64,000 bases of DNA from Paraburkholderia flava (GTDB lineage: Bacteria; Pseudomonadota; Gammaproteobacteria; Burkholderiales; Burkholderiaceae): assembly GCF_004359985.1 (NCBI RefSeq), contig NZ_SMRO01000002.1, positions 941,135-1,005,134 of the forward strand, in the 5' to 3' direction. Positions 53,033 through 62,901 of this stretch are shown one piece after another. The notes under the pieces are model-generated. The model saw only the letters and a program-made list of their open reading frames with translations, had not been told where the DNA came from and did no database searches. Within the stretch, counting starts at the first letter, position 1. Each line of letters opens with the position of its first letter. The position numbers were made by a program, and so were the translations under genes.

Positions 53033-53977
53033 ATGAAGCAAACTTACTCTTCCGATCCCGTCGCCGACGTCGCGGAAGCCGACGCGCAGAAGGGCGAGCG
53101 CGAAGAGCGCGACCCGTTTCTGACCGCGATGGGCGAGCGCGTGCGGTTGCTGCGCGCGCGTCGCGGGATGACCCGCAAGGCGCTCGCGCAGGAGACCGGT
53201 CTGTCCGAGCGGCATCTGGCGAATCTCGAGTCGGGGGTCGGTAATGCGTCGGTGCTGGTGCTGCGGCAGATCGCGACGACGCTGAACTGTCCGCTCGCGG
53301 AAGTGATCGGCGACGAGACGACCGCATCGGCGGAATGGCTGCTGATCCGCGAGCTGTTGCAGGGCCGCGATCAGGCCGCGCTGCAGCGCGCACGGGTCGC
53401 ACTCGCGGACCTGTTCGCGCAGGCGCCGCGCGATCCGCATCGCAAGGACCGGATTGCGCTGATCGGCTTGCGTGGCGCGGGCAAATCGACGCTCGGCCGG
53501 ATGCTCGCGCAGGAGCTGAAAGTACCGTTCGTCGAGCTGAATAAGGTGGTCGAGCAACTGGCGGGCTGTCCGCCGTCGGAGATTCATTCGCTGTACGGCG
53601 CGAGCGCGTATCGCCGCTACGAGCATCGCGCTTTGGAGGCCGTGATCGGCGAACACGAGCGCGCGGTGATCGCGTCGCCGGGTGGTCTCGTGTCGGAGGC
53701 GGGCACGTTCAACGCGCTGTTGTCGCACTGCTTCACGGTGTGGCTGCAGGCAACGCCCGAGGAGCACATGCGCCGCGTCGTCGCGCAGGGCGATCTGCGG
53801 CCGATGTCCGGCAACAGCGAAGCGATGGAAGACCTGAAGCGGATTCTCGCCGGACGCAGCGAGCTGTACGGCCGCGCGGACATGACCTTCGACACCAGCG
53901 AGAAGACGCTCGCCGACGCCTATCTGCAACTGCGCGACCGGCTGGCCGCGCGTCTCGCGGCGGAAACCGCCGACTGA
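53033..53977 (+). CDS. boxR: Benzoyl-CoA-responsive repressor BoxR
   Basis: This 314-residue regulator combines an XRE helix-turn-helix (residues 32-95: MGERVRLLRARRGMTRKALAQETGLSERHLANLESG) with a shikimate-kinase-like effector domain (140-314, P-loop GLRGAGKS at 145-152), the distinctive BoxR architecture. In Azoarcus, BoxR represses box genes and benzoyl-CoA relieves repression. It is divergent from the DUF4863/boxD/bclA operon and upstream of boxCBA. ATG 53033 is preferred over an in-frame TTG at 52979. Confidence 0.93.
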   Translation: MKQTYSSDPVADVAEADAQKGEREERDPFLTAMGERVRLLRARRGMTRKALAQETGLSERHLANLESGVGNASVLVLRQIATTLNCPLAEVIGDETTASAEWLLIRELLQGRDQAALQRARVALADLFAQAPRDPHRKDRIALIGLRGAGKSTLGRMLAQELKVPFVELNKVVEQLAGCPPSEIHSLYGASAYRRYEHRALEAVIGEHERAVIASPGGLVSEAGTFNALLSHCFTVWLQATPEEHMRRVVAQGDLRPMSGNSEAMEDLKRILAGRSELYGRADMTFDTSEKTLADAYLQLRDRLAARLAAETAD

Positions 53978-54015
53978 ACGGCTGCTGGCCCCCGGACCAG
54001 GGTTTCTCCTGAAAG

Positions 54016-54050
54016 TGCATTAAAGTGCTTTACGTATGCAATGTAATGCA
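54016..54050. promoter_or_regulatory. Candidate BoxR operator repeats upstream of boxC
   Basis: TGCA-N6-TGCT (54016-54029) and TGCA-N6-TGCA (54037-54050) give four half-sites at 10-11-10 bp spacing, on one face of the helix, 57 to 91 bp upstream of boxC. Direct TGCA-type repeats are known targets of BoxR in Azoarcus. A TGCA-containing dyad also lies at 52983 before boxR. Confidence 0.7.
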
Positions 54051-54106
54051 CTATTGTTCGATCAAGTTTGATCGAGCCGCATGCATTCATTAGGAGACAC
54101 CCACTC

Positions 54107-55786
54107 ATGTCCACCGCCGAATCCGTCGCCACCGCCATCCAGCCGGTCGACTACCGCACTAACCCCTCGCAGTACCGCCACTGGAAGCTGTCGTTCGACG
54201 GCGCGGTCGCGACGCTCGGCATCGACATCGCCGAAGACGGCGGCATCCGCGACGGCTACAAGCTGAAGCTCAATTCATACGATCTCGGCGTCGACATCGA
54301 ACTGCACGATGCGCTGCAACGGATCCGCTTCGAGCATCCGGAAGTGCGCACGGTGGTGATGACGAGCCTGAAGGACCGCGTGTTCTGCTCGGGCGCGAAC
54401 ATCTTCATGCTGGGGCTCTCGTCGCATGCGTGGAAGGTCAACTTCTGCAAGTTCACCAACGAGACGCGCAACGGCATCGAGGATTCGTCGCGTGATTCGG
54501 GGCTCAAGTTCATCGCGGCGGTGAACGGTGCGTGCGCGGGCGGCGGCTACGAACTGGCGATGGCCTGCGACGAGATCTGGCTCGTCGACGATCGTTCGTC
54601 GTCGGTGGCGTTGCCCGAAGTGCCGCTGCTCGGTGTGCTGCCCGGCACCGGCGGTCTCACGCGGCTCACCGACAAACGCAAGGTTCGCCACGATCGCGCC
54701 GATATTTTCTGCACCGTGGTCGAAGGGATTCGCGGCGAGCGCGCGAAGGAATGGCGGCTCGTCGATGAAGTCGCGAAGCCGAACCAGTTCGATCATGCGG
54801 TCAGCGCACGTGCGCTCGAACTCGCCGCGCAGAGCGATCGTCCCGCCGACGCGCAGGGCATCGCGCTGACGTATATCGAGCGCACCGAACGCAACGATGG
54901 TCTCGCTTATGCGACCGTCGACGTCGCGATCGATCGCGCAAAACGCACCGCGACCTTCACCGCAAAAGCACCGGCTACAGCGCAGCCCACCGACATCGAC
55001 GGCATCGCCGCCGCCGGCGCGAACTGGTGGCCGCTGCGCTTCGCGCGCGAGCTCGACGACGCGATCCTGTCGATGCGCACCAACGAACTCGACATCGGCA
55101 CGTGGATTTTCCGCACTGAAGGCGACGCGCGCGCAGTGCTCGCAGCAGACGCGTCGCTAATGCAGCATCGCGACCACTGGTTCGTCCGCGAAACGATCGG
55201 CATGCTGCGCCGGACGCTCGCGCGGATCGACGTGTCGTCGCGTTCGCTGTTTGCGCTCATCGAACCGGGTTCGTGCTTCGCCGGCACGTTTGCGGAACTC
55301 GCGTTCGCCGCCGACCGTTCGTACATGGAGTCGCTGCCGAGCAACGAGGACGAAGAGCCGTTGCTCACGCTGTCCGAAGTCAACTTCGGTCTGTATCCGA
55401 TGGTCACGCATCAGTCGCGGCTCGCGCGGCGTTTCTACGACGACGCGCAGCAACTCGACGCGCTGCGCTCGCAGATCGGCACCGCATTGCGACCGCTCGA
55501 TGCAGAACGTCTCGGCCTCGTCACCGCCGCGCCCGACGACATCGACTGGGCCGACGAAATCCGCATCGCGCTCGAAGAGCGCGCGGCAATGTCGCCGGAT
55601 GCGTTGACGGGGCTCGAAGCGAATCTGCGCTTCAACGGTCCCGAGACGATGGAGACGCGCATCTTCGGCCGCCTCACCGCGTGGCAGAACTGGATTTTCA
55701 ACCGGCCGAACGCAGTGGGCGAGAAGGGCGCGCTCAAGGTGTACGGCAAGGGCAGCAAGGCGCAGTTCGACGTCGCGCGGGTTTGA
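54107..55786 (+). CDS. boxC: Benzoyl-CoA-dihydrodiol lyase
   Basis: This 559-residue enzyme of the crotonase superfamily opens the ring of the BoxB epoxide/dihydrodiol product, releasing formate and giving 3,4-dehydroadipyl-CoA semialdehyde. It shows the crotonase oxyanion-hole segments VFCSGANIFML and NGACAGGGYELAMACDE, and LLGVLPGTGGLTRL. The length matches BoxC, which is about twice a simple enoyl-CoA hydratase. TAGGAGA precedes the ATG. It is first of boxC-boxB-boxA. Confidence 0.95.
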   Translation: MSTAESVATAIQPVDYRTNPSQYRHWKLSFDGAVATLGIDIAEDGGIRDGYKLKLNSYDLGVDIELHDALQRIRFEHPEVRTVVMTSLKDRVFCSGANIFMLGLSSHAWKVNFCKFTNETRNGIEDSSRDSGLKFIAAVNGACAGGGYELAMACDEIWLVDDRSSSVALPEVPLLGVLPGTGGLTRLTDKRKVRHDRADIFCTVVEGIRGERAKEWRLVDEVAKPNQFDHAVSARALELAAQSDRPADAQGIALTYIERTERNDGLAYATVDVAIDRAKRTATFTAKAPATAQPTDIDGIAAAGANWWPLRFARELDDAILSMRTNELDIGTWIFRTEGDARAVLAADASLMQHRDHWFVRETIGMLRRTLARIDVSSRSLFALIEPGSCFAGTFAELAFAADRSYMESLPSNEDEEPLLTLSEVNFGLYPMVTHQSRLARRFYDDAQQLDALRSQIGTALRPLDAERLGLVTAAPDDIDWADEIRIALEERAAMSPDALTGLEANLRFNGPETMETRIFGRLTAWQNWIFNRPNAVGEKGALKVYGKGSKAQFDVARV

Positions 55787-55872
55787 GCGCTTCGAACCGC
55801 ATTGCATCGCGCACTAAGCATCACGCGCGCCTCTCGCGAAACACCTGGCCGCACTCCGCACAAGGAACCGAC

Positions 55873-57312
55873 ATGTCCACGATCAACTCGTCGATCAACT
55901 ACAGCGAAAAAATCCCGAACAACGTGAACCTCGCCGACGACCGCGCATTGCAGCGCGCGCTCGAACAATGGCAGCCGAATTTTCTGTCGTGGTGGGGCGA
56001 CATGGGCCCCGACGGCTCGCACGGTTACGACGTTTATCTGCGCACGGCGGTCAGCGTCGATGCAGGCGGCTGGGCACACTTCGATCACGTGAAGATGCCC
56101 GACTATCGCTGGGGTATTTTTCTCGCGCCCGGTGACGCTAACCGCACGATCAACTTCGGCGAGCATAAGGGCGAAGCTGCGTGGCAGGACGTGCCGGGCG
56201 AACATCGCGCGAACCTGCGCCGCATCATCGTCACGCAGGGCGACACGGAGCCGGCGTCGGTCGAGCAGCAGCGTCACCTCGGACTCACCGCGCCGTCGAT
56301 GTACGACCTGCGCAATCTCTTTCAGGTGAACGTCGAGGAAGGGCGCCACCTGTGGGCGATGGTGTATCTGCTGCATCGCTACTTCGGCCGCGACGGTCGC
56401 GAGGAAGCGGAAGCGCTGCTCGGCCGCCGCTCCGGTGACGACGACAATCCACGGATTCTCGGCGCGTTCAACGAGAAAACGCCGGACTGGCTCGCGTTTT
56501 TCATGTTCACGTACTTCACCGATCGCGACGGCAAGTTCCAGCTGTCGGCGCTTGCGGAGTCGGGCTTCGATCCGCTCGCGCGCACGACGAAGTTCATGCT
56601 GACCGAAGAAGCGCATCACATGTTCGTCGGCGAATCGGGCGTGTCGCGTGTCGTGCAACGTACCGCGCAGGTGATGAACGAACTGCAGACCGACGACGTC
56701 GCGCGTCTGCGCTCGGCAGGCGTGATCGATCTGCCGACGATCCAGCGCTATCTGAACTTCCACTACTCGGTGACGATCGACCTGTTCGGTGCGGATCATT
56801 CGTCGAATGCGGCGACGTTTTATAGCTCTGGGTTGAAGGGCCGTTACGAGGAAACGAAGCGCGACGACGATCATCGGTTGAACGGCCAGAGCTACCGGTT
56901 GCTCGACGTGCAGGACGGCAAACTCGTCGAGCGCGAGGTGCCGATGCTGAACGCGATGAACGAAGTGCTGCGCGACGACTACATCAAGGATTCGGTGGCG
57001 GGGGTGGGGCGCTGGAACAAGGTGCTCGAAAAGGCAGGCATCGAGTTTCGGTTGACGGTGCCGCACAAGGCGTTCAACCGGCAGATCGGCACGTTCGCCG
57101 GCGTGCGCGTCGCGCCGGAAGGCCGCGTGATCGATGCAGGCGAATGGGCCGCGAATGAGGCGAAGTGGCTGCCGACGCCGGAAGACCGCGCGTTCGTCGC
57201 GTCGTTGATGGGACGCGTGGCCGAGCCCGGCAAGTTCGCGAACTGGATCGCGCCGCCCGCGATGGGCGTGAACCGGCAGCCGGTCGATTTCGAATACGTC
57301 CGCTTCAACTGA
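55873..57312 (+). CDS. boxB: Benzoyl-CoA 2,3-epoxidase, oxygenase subunit
   Basis: This 479-residue diiron oxygenase epoxidises benzoyl-CoA using electrons from BoxA. Diiron ligand motifs are visible: NVEEGRHLW (E-x2-H) and TEEAHHMF (E-x2-H), with further acidic residues in between. The open frame runs far upstream inside boxC, but the start is ATG 55873 with AAGGA, which gives the family N-terminus (NYSEKIPNNVNLADDRALQRALEQW). It lies between boxC and boxA. Confidence 0.95.
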   Translation: MSTINSSINYSEKIPNNVNLADDRALQRALEQWQPNFLSWWGDMGPDGSHGYDVYLRTAVSVDAGGWAHFDHVKMPDYRWGIFLAPGDANRTINFGEHKGEAAWQDVPGEHRANLRRIIVTQGDTEPASVEQQRHLGLTAPSMYDLRNLFQVNVEEGRHLWAMVYLLHRYFGRDGREEAEALLGRRSGDDDNPRILGAFNEKTPDWLAFFMFTYFTDRDGKFQLSALAESGFDPLARTTKFMLTEEAHHMFVGESGVSRVVQRTAQVMNELQTDDVARLRSAGVIDLPTIQRYLNFHYSVTIDLFGADHSSNAATFYSSGLKGRYEETKRDDDHRLNGQSYRLLDVQDGKLVEREVPMLNAMNEVLRDDYIKDSVAGVGRWNKVLEKAGIEFRLTVPHKAFNRQIGTFAGVRVAPEGRVIDAGEWAANEAKWLPTPEDRAFVASLMGRVAEPGKFANWIAPPAMGVNRQPVDFEYVRFN

Positions 57313-57324
57313 AGAGAGACTGCC

Positions 57325-58572
57325 ATGAACGCGCCAGTATCGATCGACATCCTGAAGCAGCACCTGATCGATCCGGAAATCTGCATCCGCTGCAACACGT
57401 GCGAAGAGACGTGCCCGATCGACGCGATCACGCACGACTCGAACAACTACGTCGTGAAGGCGGACGTGTGCAACGGCTGCATGGCGTGCGTGCCGCCGTG
57501 CCCGACCGGCGCGATCGACAACTGGCGCACGGTGCGACGCGAAGACGCGTACCCGATCGACGCGCAACTCACGTGGGACGTGCTGCCGGAAGAGCGTGCG
57601 TTGCCGGAGTCAGCGGCAGGCGGTAGCGATGCGGTAACTGAGGCGTCCACCGAGGCTGGCGCAGCAGCGCCCGGCCCCACGACCGACACCGTGCGCGGTT
57701 CCGTCGTGCCGCCGTGGTCCGCCGCGAAGGCGTACGTCAATCTGTACACGCACAAGGCACCGATACGCGCGACGGTGGTCGGCAACTACCGCCTCACCGA
57801 TGCCGCCACCGATAGCGCGATCCATCACATCGTGCTGGATTTCGGCGCGACGCCGTTTCCGGTGCTCGAAGGGCAATCGATCGGCATCCTGCCGCCCGGC
57901 ACGACCGCCGACGGTCGCACGCATCACGCGCGGCAGTATTCGATCGCGAGTCCGCGCGACGGCGAGCGGCCCGGCTACAACAACGTGTCGCTGACCGTGA
58001 AGCGCGTGCAGCAGGATCACGCGGGCAATCCGACCGACGGCGTCTGCTCGAACTATCTGTGCGACCTGAAGAAGGGCGACGTGGTCAGCGTGATCGGTCC
58101 GTTCGGCGGCACGTTCCTGATGCCGAACCATCCGAACTCGCATCTGCTGATGATCTGCACGGGCACCGGCTCCGCGCCGATGCGCGCGATGACCGAGTAT
58201 CGGCGGCGGCGTCGTCTGAAGGGGGCGACCGGCAAGCTGATGCTGTTCTTCGGCGCGCGCACGAAAGAAGAGCTGCCGTACTTCGGCCCGCTCACGAACC
58301 TGCCGAAAGACTTCATCGACACGAACCTCGCGTTTTCGCGGACGCCGAAACAGCCGAAGCGCTACGTGCAAGACGCGATGCGCGAACGCGCACCCGACGT
58401 CGCGCAGCTGCTGAAAGACGACAACACGCACATCTATGTGTGTGGCCTCAAGGGCATGGAAGACGGCGTGCTGCAGGCGTTGAAGGAGATCGCCGAGGCT
58501 CAGGGCATGCTCTGGGACGCACTGTGGGAACGGCTCAGGAAGGAAGGCCGGCTGCACCTCGAAACCTACTGA
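57325..58572 (+). CDS. boxA: Benzoyl-CoA epoxidase reductase subunit
   Basis: This 415-residue flavoprotein passes electrons from NADPH to BoxB. Two 4Fe-4S sites lie near the N-terminus ([12 protein letters not shown] at 20-31 and [12 protein letters not shown]). A low-complexity linker (about 95-125) follows, and then a ferredoxin-NADP reductase module with RQYSIAS (FAD) and [10 protein letters not shown] (NADPH). It starts 12 bp after boxB and is followed by a hairpin terminator. Confidence 0.95.
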   Translation: MNAPVSIDILKQHLIDPEICIRCNTCEETCPIDAITHDSNNYVVKADVCNGCMACVPPCPTGAIDNWRTVRREDAYPIDAQLTWDVLPEERALPESAAGGSDAVTEASTEAGAAAPGPTTDTVRGSVVPPWSAAKAYVNLYTHKAPIRATVVGNYRLTDAATDSAIHHIVLDFGATPFPVLEGQSIGILPPGTTADGRTHHARQYSIASPRDGERPGYNNVSLTVKRVQQDHAGNPTDGVCSNYLCDLKKGDVVSVIGPFGGTFLMPNHPNSHLLMICTGTGSAPMRAMTEYRRRRRLKGATGKLMLFFGARTKEELPYFGPLTNLPKDFIDTNLAFSRTPKQPKRYVQDAMRERAPDVAQLLKDDNTHIYVCGLKGMEDGVLQALKEIAEAQGMLWDALWERLRKEGRLHLETY

Positions 58573-58600
58573 CGGGTCCCGAACCCACCTGCAGATCACT

Positions 58601-58630
58601 GCGCGCCGCCGGCCCAGGCGGCGCGCGTCT
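58601..58630 (+). terminator. Hairpin terminator after boxA
   Basis: Perfect 10-bp arms GCGCGCCGCC and GGCGGCGCGC with a 6-base loop, 28 bp after the boxA stop. The trailing bases are only moderately T-rich (GTCTTGCTGTT). Confidence 0.65.
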
Positions 58631-58840
58631 TGCTGTTCTCCGCGCTGCCATCCGTATTGCCGAGCCTTGCCAACGCCACGCGATCGGTCTACCTTATTCT
58701 GCTCCGGTATATTCATCAAGCGCAAAAAGCGTTGTGAAAACAAGGACCGTTTGCTACAGTCCGGCCACTCTGCGGGGCCGGCATCCGTGCCGGCTCCGCA
58801 CCGCAAAAACCGATACCACACACTCACGGAGCTCATCCAG

Positions 58841-59620
58841 ATGAAGTCGATTCGATCCATCCTGTTGATCGGTCTGCTGCAGATCGCTACGGCGACCGCG
58901 GCGTTCGCAGCCGACGGCCTCGCGCAGGTCAAGTCGTCCGGCGAGTTCAAGATCGGCACCGAAGGCACCTACGCGCCGTTCACGTTTCACGATGCTTCGG
59001 GTCAACTGACGGGCTTCGACGTCGAAATCGGCCGTGCGATCGCGCAGCGGCTCGGCGTGAAGGCGGTGTTTATCGAAGGCAAGTGGGATGGTCTGATCGC
59101 CGGCCTCGACGTGAACCGCTATGACGCCGTAATCAATGAAGTCGCGATCACCGACGCGCGCAAGGTCAAGTACGATTTCTCGACGCCGTACATCGTGTCG
59201 CACGCGGCGCTGATCGTTCGCTCGGACAACACCACGATCAAGACCTTCGACGACCTGAAGGGCAAGAAGTCGGCGAACACGCTGACCAGCAACTTCGGCA
59301 AGATCGCCGCCGCACATGGCGCCGATGTGATCGCGGTGCAGGGCTTCAACGAATCGGTCGATCTGCTGACGTCGGGCCGCGTCGACGCGACCGTCAACGA
59401 CTCGCTGTCGTACCTCGACTTCAAGAAGCACCGTCCGGACGCGAAGGTCAAGATCGTCGCGCTCGACGACTCCGGCGACGCCGACAAGTCCGCCGTGCTG
59501 CTGCGCAAGGGCAACCCGGAACTGGTCGCCGCGATCAACAAGGCGCTCGCCGACATGAAGGCCGACGGCACGTACGCGAAGATCTCCGACAAGTACTTCG
59601 GCAAGGACGTCTCCCAGTAA
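58841..59620 (+). CDS. Polar amino-acid ABC substrate-binding protein
   Basis: This 259-residue periplasmic binding protein has a signal peptide (MKSIRSILLIGLLQIATATA, cut at AFAA-D) and the family-3 core GTEGTYAPFTFHDASGQLTGFDVEI, typical of cystine/glutamine/histidine-type binding proteins. In-frame sequence extends upstream to 58667, but ATG 58841 gives the signal peptide and has GGAG. It is first of a three-gene importer. The ligand is unknown; proximity to the box genes may be incidental. Confidence 0.92.
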   Translation: MKSIRSILLIGLLQIATATAAFAADGLAQVKSSGEFKIGTEGTYAPFTFHDASGQLTGFDVEIGRAIAQRLGVKAVFIEGKWDGLIAGLDVNRYDAVINEVAITDARKVKYDFSTPYIVSHAALIVRSDNTTIKTFDDLKGKKSANTLTSNFGKIAAAHGADVIAVQGFNESVDLLTSGRVDATVNDSLSYLDFKKHRPDAKVKIVALDDSGDADKSAVLLRKGNPELVAAINKALADMKADGTYAKISDKYFGKDVSQ

Positions 59621-59637
59621 GCGCACGGAGCGCCTGA

Positions 59638-60321
59638 ATGATGCCGGCATGGTTGCAATTGATGGCGCAGTCGCTGTGGCCGCTGCTGGTCGCAGGGCTG
59701 CAGTTCACGGTGCCCCTCACGATCGTTTCGTTCGTGCTGGGGCTCGCGCTCGCGTTCGGCGCCGCGCTGATACGCCTGTTCGGGCCGAAGTGGGCGATCG
59801 CGATCGTCCGCTTCTACGTGTGGCTGATTCGCGGTTCGCCGCTGCTGGTGCAGCTGTTCGTGATCTTTTACGGCTTGCCTAACGTCGGCATCGTGCTCGA
59901 TCCGCTCACCGCAGCGATCATCGGTTTCTCGCTGAACGTCGGCGCGTATAACTCCGAAGTGATCCGCGGCGTGATCGAGTCGATTCCAAAAGGGCAGTGG
60001 GAAGCCGCGTATTCGATGGGGATGACGCGCGGCCAGGCACTGCGTCGCGCGATCCTGCCGCAGGCGGCACGCGTCGCATTGCCGCCGCTGTCGAACTCGT
60101 TCATCGCGCTCGTCAAGGACACGTCGCTCGCGGCGGTGCTGACCGTGCCGGAAATTTTCCAGGCCGCGCAGCGCATCGCGTCGGTGACGTACGAGCCGCT
60201 CATTCTCTATACCGAAGCCGCACTGATCTATCTCGTGTTCAGCTCGGTGCTGTCGTCCGCCCAGGTGCGGCTAGAACGCAAGTTCGGCCGGCACGCGCTT
60301 TTCCAGTCGGGGAACGGATGA
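59638..60321 (+). CDS. Polar amino-acid ABC permease
   Basis: This 227-residue permease of the HisMQ type has about five membrane segments, with RFYVWLIRGSPLLVQLFVIFYGLP and the EAA loop YSMGMTRGQALRRAILPQAARVALPPLSN. Its stop overlaps the ATPase start (ATGA). It is 17 bp after the binding-protein gene. Confidence 0.93.
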   Translation: MMPAWLQLMAQSLWPLLVAGLQFTVPLTIVSFVLGLALAFGAALIRLFGPKWAIAIVRFYVWLIRGSPLLVQLFVIFYGLPNVGIVLDPLTAAIIGFSLNVGAYNSEVIRGVIESIPKGQWEAAYSMGMTRGQALRRAILPQAARVALPPLSNSFIALVKDTSLAAVLTVPEIFQAAQRIASVTYEPLILYTEAALIYLVFSSVLSSAQVRLERKFGRHALFQSGNG

Positions 60322-61085
60322 TCCGCCTCTCCAGTATCGACAAATATTTCGGCGAGCATCGCGTACTCAACTCGGTGAATCTTTCGCTCGAGCCGGGTAA
60401 CGTGACCGCGCTGATCGGTCCTTCCGGCAGTGGCAAAAGCACGCTGCTGCGTTGCGTGAACCTGCTCGAGATTCCCGAGGCCGGCGCGCTCGAACTCGGC
60501 GAGCAGCGGCTCGAATTCAGCCGCACCGAAAAGCCTTCGCGCGATGCCATCCTCGCCGTGCGTCGTCGCACCGGCATGGTGTTCCAGAACTTCCAGCTGT
60601 TCCCGCATCGCACGGTGATCGAGAACGTGATGGAAGGTCTGCTGACCGTGCAGAAGTGGGATCGCGAGCGGGCCCGAGAACGCGCGCTCGAACTGCTGAC
60701 CAAGGTCGACATCGCGCACAAGGCGGATGCGTGGCCGGTGACGCTGTCGGGCGGTCAGCAGCAGCGCGTCGCGATTGCGCGTGCGCTCGCGCCGTCGCCG
60801 GAAGTGCTGTTGTGCGACGAACCGACCTCGGCGCTCGACCCCGGCCTCGCAGCCGAAGTCGTCGAGGTGTTGAAGCAGCTCGCGAAAGAAGGGATGACGA
60901 TGCTGATGGCGACGCACGATCTGCGTCTCGCTGCATCGATCGCACGCGATGTCGTGTTCCTGAGCAACGGCGCGATCGTCGAGTCGGGTAGTGCGCGTGA
61001 TGTGTTCACGCGGCCGCGTCAGGCGGAAACCGCGAGCTTCGTGTCGACGCTCACGCAGACGTTGCCGGAAGCGTGGACCGAATAG
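60318..61085 (+). CDS. Polar amino-acid ABC ATP-binding protein
   Basis: This 255-residue ATPase of the GlnQ/TcyN type has Walker A GPSGSGKST, MVFQNFQLFPH, signature LSGGQQQR, Walker B VLLCDEPTSALDP and a switch H in MATHDLRLA. It completes the binding protein, permease and ATPase importer. Confidence 0.94.
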   Translation: MIRLSSIDKYFGEHRVLNSVNLSLEPGNVTALIGPSGSGKSTLLRCVNLLEIPEAGALELGEQRLEFSRTEKPSRDAILAVRRRTGMVFQNFQLFPHRTVIENVMEGLLTVQKWDRERARERALELLTKVDIAHKADAWPVTLSGGQQQRVAIARALAPSPEVLLCDEPTSALDPGLAAEVVEVLKQLAKEGMTMLMATHDLRLAASIARDVVFLSNGAIVESGSARDVFTRPRQAETASFVSTLTQTLPEAWTE

Positions 61086-61103
61086 GCTGCGGTTATTCGT
61101 GGT

Positions 61104-61970
61104 TTAGTGTGCGACCGGCTTGATGAACGTCAGCGTCATCCGGTCCGATTCGCCGATCGCCGCGTAACGCGCGCGATCGGTCGCGCCGCCCTGGTAGGTC
61201 GGCGGCAGCGACCACACACCATGCGGATAATCCTTCGTGTCGCGCGGATTCGCGTTGATCTCGCTGCGCGCGAGCAATTCGAAACCGGCCGCACGCGCAT
61301 GCGTGATCACGTAGTCTTCGGTCACGTAGCCGCTGTCGATCATCTGCTGCAGCGACGTGCCCGGCGTCGCGCGATGTTCCTCCACGCCGAGTTCTCCACC
61401 AGGTTTCAACGCCGCGTAGAACGCGCGCAGGTTCGCGTCGATCTGGCCATCCTTGATCCAGTTGTGGATGTTGCGGAAGGTCAGCACGCGGTCGATCGTG
61501 CCGTCCACCGCAAAGCTGAACTGTCCTTCATGCAGTGTCCCTACGGTTACGTTCGCATAGAGCGCGGGCGCTGCCGCGAGCTTGCGGGCGAACACGACGC
61601 TCGTCGCGCGCTCTTCAGCTAGCGATTCCGCCGACGGGCTCGCGTATTCCGCTTCGTACAGCGTGCCGTGATCGTGCAGATATGGCCCGAGGATTTCCGT
61701 GTACCAGCCGCCGCCGGGCGCGATCTCGAGCACGCGCTGCGTCGGCGCGATCGTGAAGAACTGCAGCGTTTCCTTCGGATGACGGTAGACGTCGCGTGCT
61801 TTCGCGGCGTCGCTGCGCTGCGGGCCGGCGATCGCGACATCGAGCGCGGCGCTGTCTACTTGAGCGACGTGCGGCGCAGTGGCGCAGGCGGTCAGCAACA
61901 GCGCTGCCGACGCGATGCAGAGCGCGGCGCTTAACGAGGTTCTGGCGAGCGGGTGACGGAGCATACGCAT
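61104..61970 (-). CDS. Exported class I methyltransferase-like lipoprotein
   Basis: This 288-residue protein has a lipoprotein signal (lipobox LLLTAC, Cys near 28) followed by a class I SAM-methyltransferase-like domain with motif I VLEIAPGGGWYTEIL and TFRNIHNWI. SAM is not expected in the periplasm, so the domain may have another role or act on extracytoplasmic ligands. It converges on the importer ATPase. Similar secreted methyltransferase-like proteins occur in other proteobacteria. Confidence 0.82.
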   Translation of the reverse strand: MRMLRHPLARTSLSAALCIASAALLLTACATAPHVAQVDSAALDVAIAGPQRSDAAKARDVYRHPKETLQFFTIAPTQRVLEIAPGGGWYTEILGPYLHDHGTLYEAEYASPSAESLAEERATSVVFARKLAAAPALYANVTVGTLHEGQFSFAVDGTIDRVLTFRNIHNWIKDGQIDANLRAFYAALKPGGELGVEEHRATPGTSLQQMIDSGYVTEDYVITHARAAGFELLARSEINANPRDTKDYPHGVWSLPPTYQGGATDRARYAAIGESDRMTLTFIKPVAH

Positions 61971-62072
61971 GGGGGTAGCCGTGAAAAGAAGGTGGGCGGT
62001 GCCGCCATTATCGGACGTGAACGCGTTGCGCGTATCCGGCGATCGTAATAACGATATCTGCGGGACGTTGAG

Positions 62073-62723
62073 TTAGCCGCCGGACAGTAACCGCCACGTG
62101 TCGTGCTCGACGATCACCGAGCAGCCGACGATCAGCAACACCAGCGGCAGCAGCGCCGCACCATAACGCCGCAGCGGCGCGCCGAGCAACGGATGCCGCA
62201 CGAGCCACACGGCGACCGCGCACCACAGTGCGGTCATCGCGGCGAAGACCAGGGTGATCGACGTGCTGTCGACTGCATTGCGTCCCGCGTAGAGCGCGAC
62301 ATAGACGGCGAGATTGTCCGAGCCGTTGGCGATCGCGACGCCGGCAACGGTCCATGCGGACGTGCTCTGCGTCACCGGTTGCGTCTGTCCATCAGGTTGC
62401 GATGCAGGGGAGCGCCGCGAACGCAGCCACGTCCATGCCTTGCCGAGACCGACGGCGACTGGCAGCAGACCGAGCAGCCCGATCACGCGGTCCGGTACCG
62501 ACGCGAGCAGTGCCGCGACCGCGAGCGACGCGCCAACCAGCGCGGCCGATCCGATGAACTGCCCGACGACGATGCGGCGCGTGTCACCGCTGCGACGATC
62601 GCGGACGTCGGCGAGAAACGCGAGCAGCACGAACAGGTTGTCGATGTTGGTGGCGACGTACGCGGCGACCGCGAGCACGGCCACAGCGGCGAACGACGGC
62701 AACGAAGCGGGCGGCAGGATCAT
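62073..62723 (-). CDS. CadD-like transporter (LysE superfamily)
   Basis: This 216-residue membrane protein has about six segments. An N-x-x-D-N motif occurs in each half: ATNIDNLFVLLAFLADV near residue 23 and ANGSDNLAVYVALYAG near 125. This internal repeat fits the CadD-like cadmium/cation-resistance family. ATG 62723 is the likely start (a TTG at 62801 is in frame), but the ribosome site is weak. The substrate is not certain. Confidence 0.75.
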   Translation of the reverse strand: MILPPASLPSFAAVAVLAVAAYVATNIDNLFVLLAFLADVRDRRSGDTRRIVVGQFIGSAALVGASLAVAALLASVPDRVIGLLGLLPVAVGLGKAWTWLRSRRSPASQPDGQTQPVTQSTSAWTVAGVAIANGSDNLAVYVALYAGRNAVDSTSITLVFAAMTALWCAVAVWLVRHPLLGAPLRRYGAALLPLVLLIVGCSVIVEHDTWRLLSGG

Positions 62724-62901
62724 CGAGGGCGAATGAAGAGGGCGGAAATATTCCGTAAGCGCGGCGCGGCTGCCGGAAGCGGGCGGTTCGACGGCGCGCA
62801 AACCGACGGTCGCCGGTATTCTGCCAGCGCGCGCATATCGACGGGGAGTCGCATGCGGTCGCTACGCTACAATTGGCGTCGCACTGAACTACGGAAGCTC
62901 G

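Noticed and set aside
55435..57567. 710-codon minus-strand frame opposite boxC/boxB
   Set aside because: It is the antisense shadow of boxB, whose diiron motifs and ribosome site are clear. There is no recognisable protein in the antisense frame.
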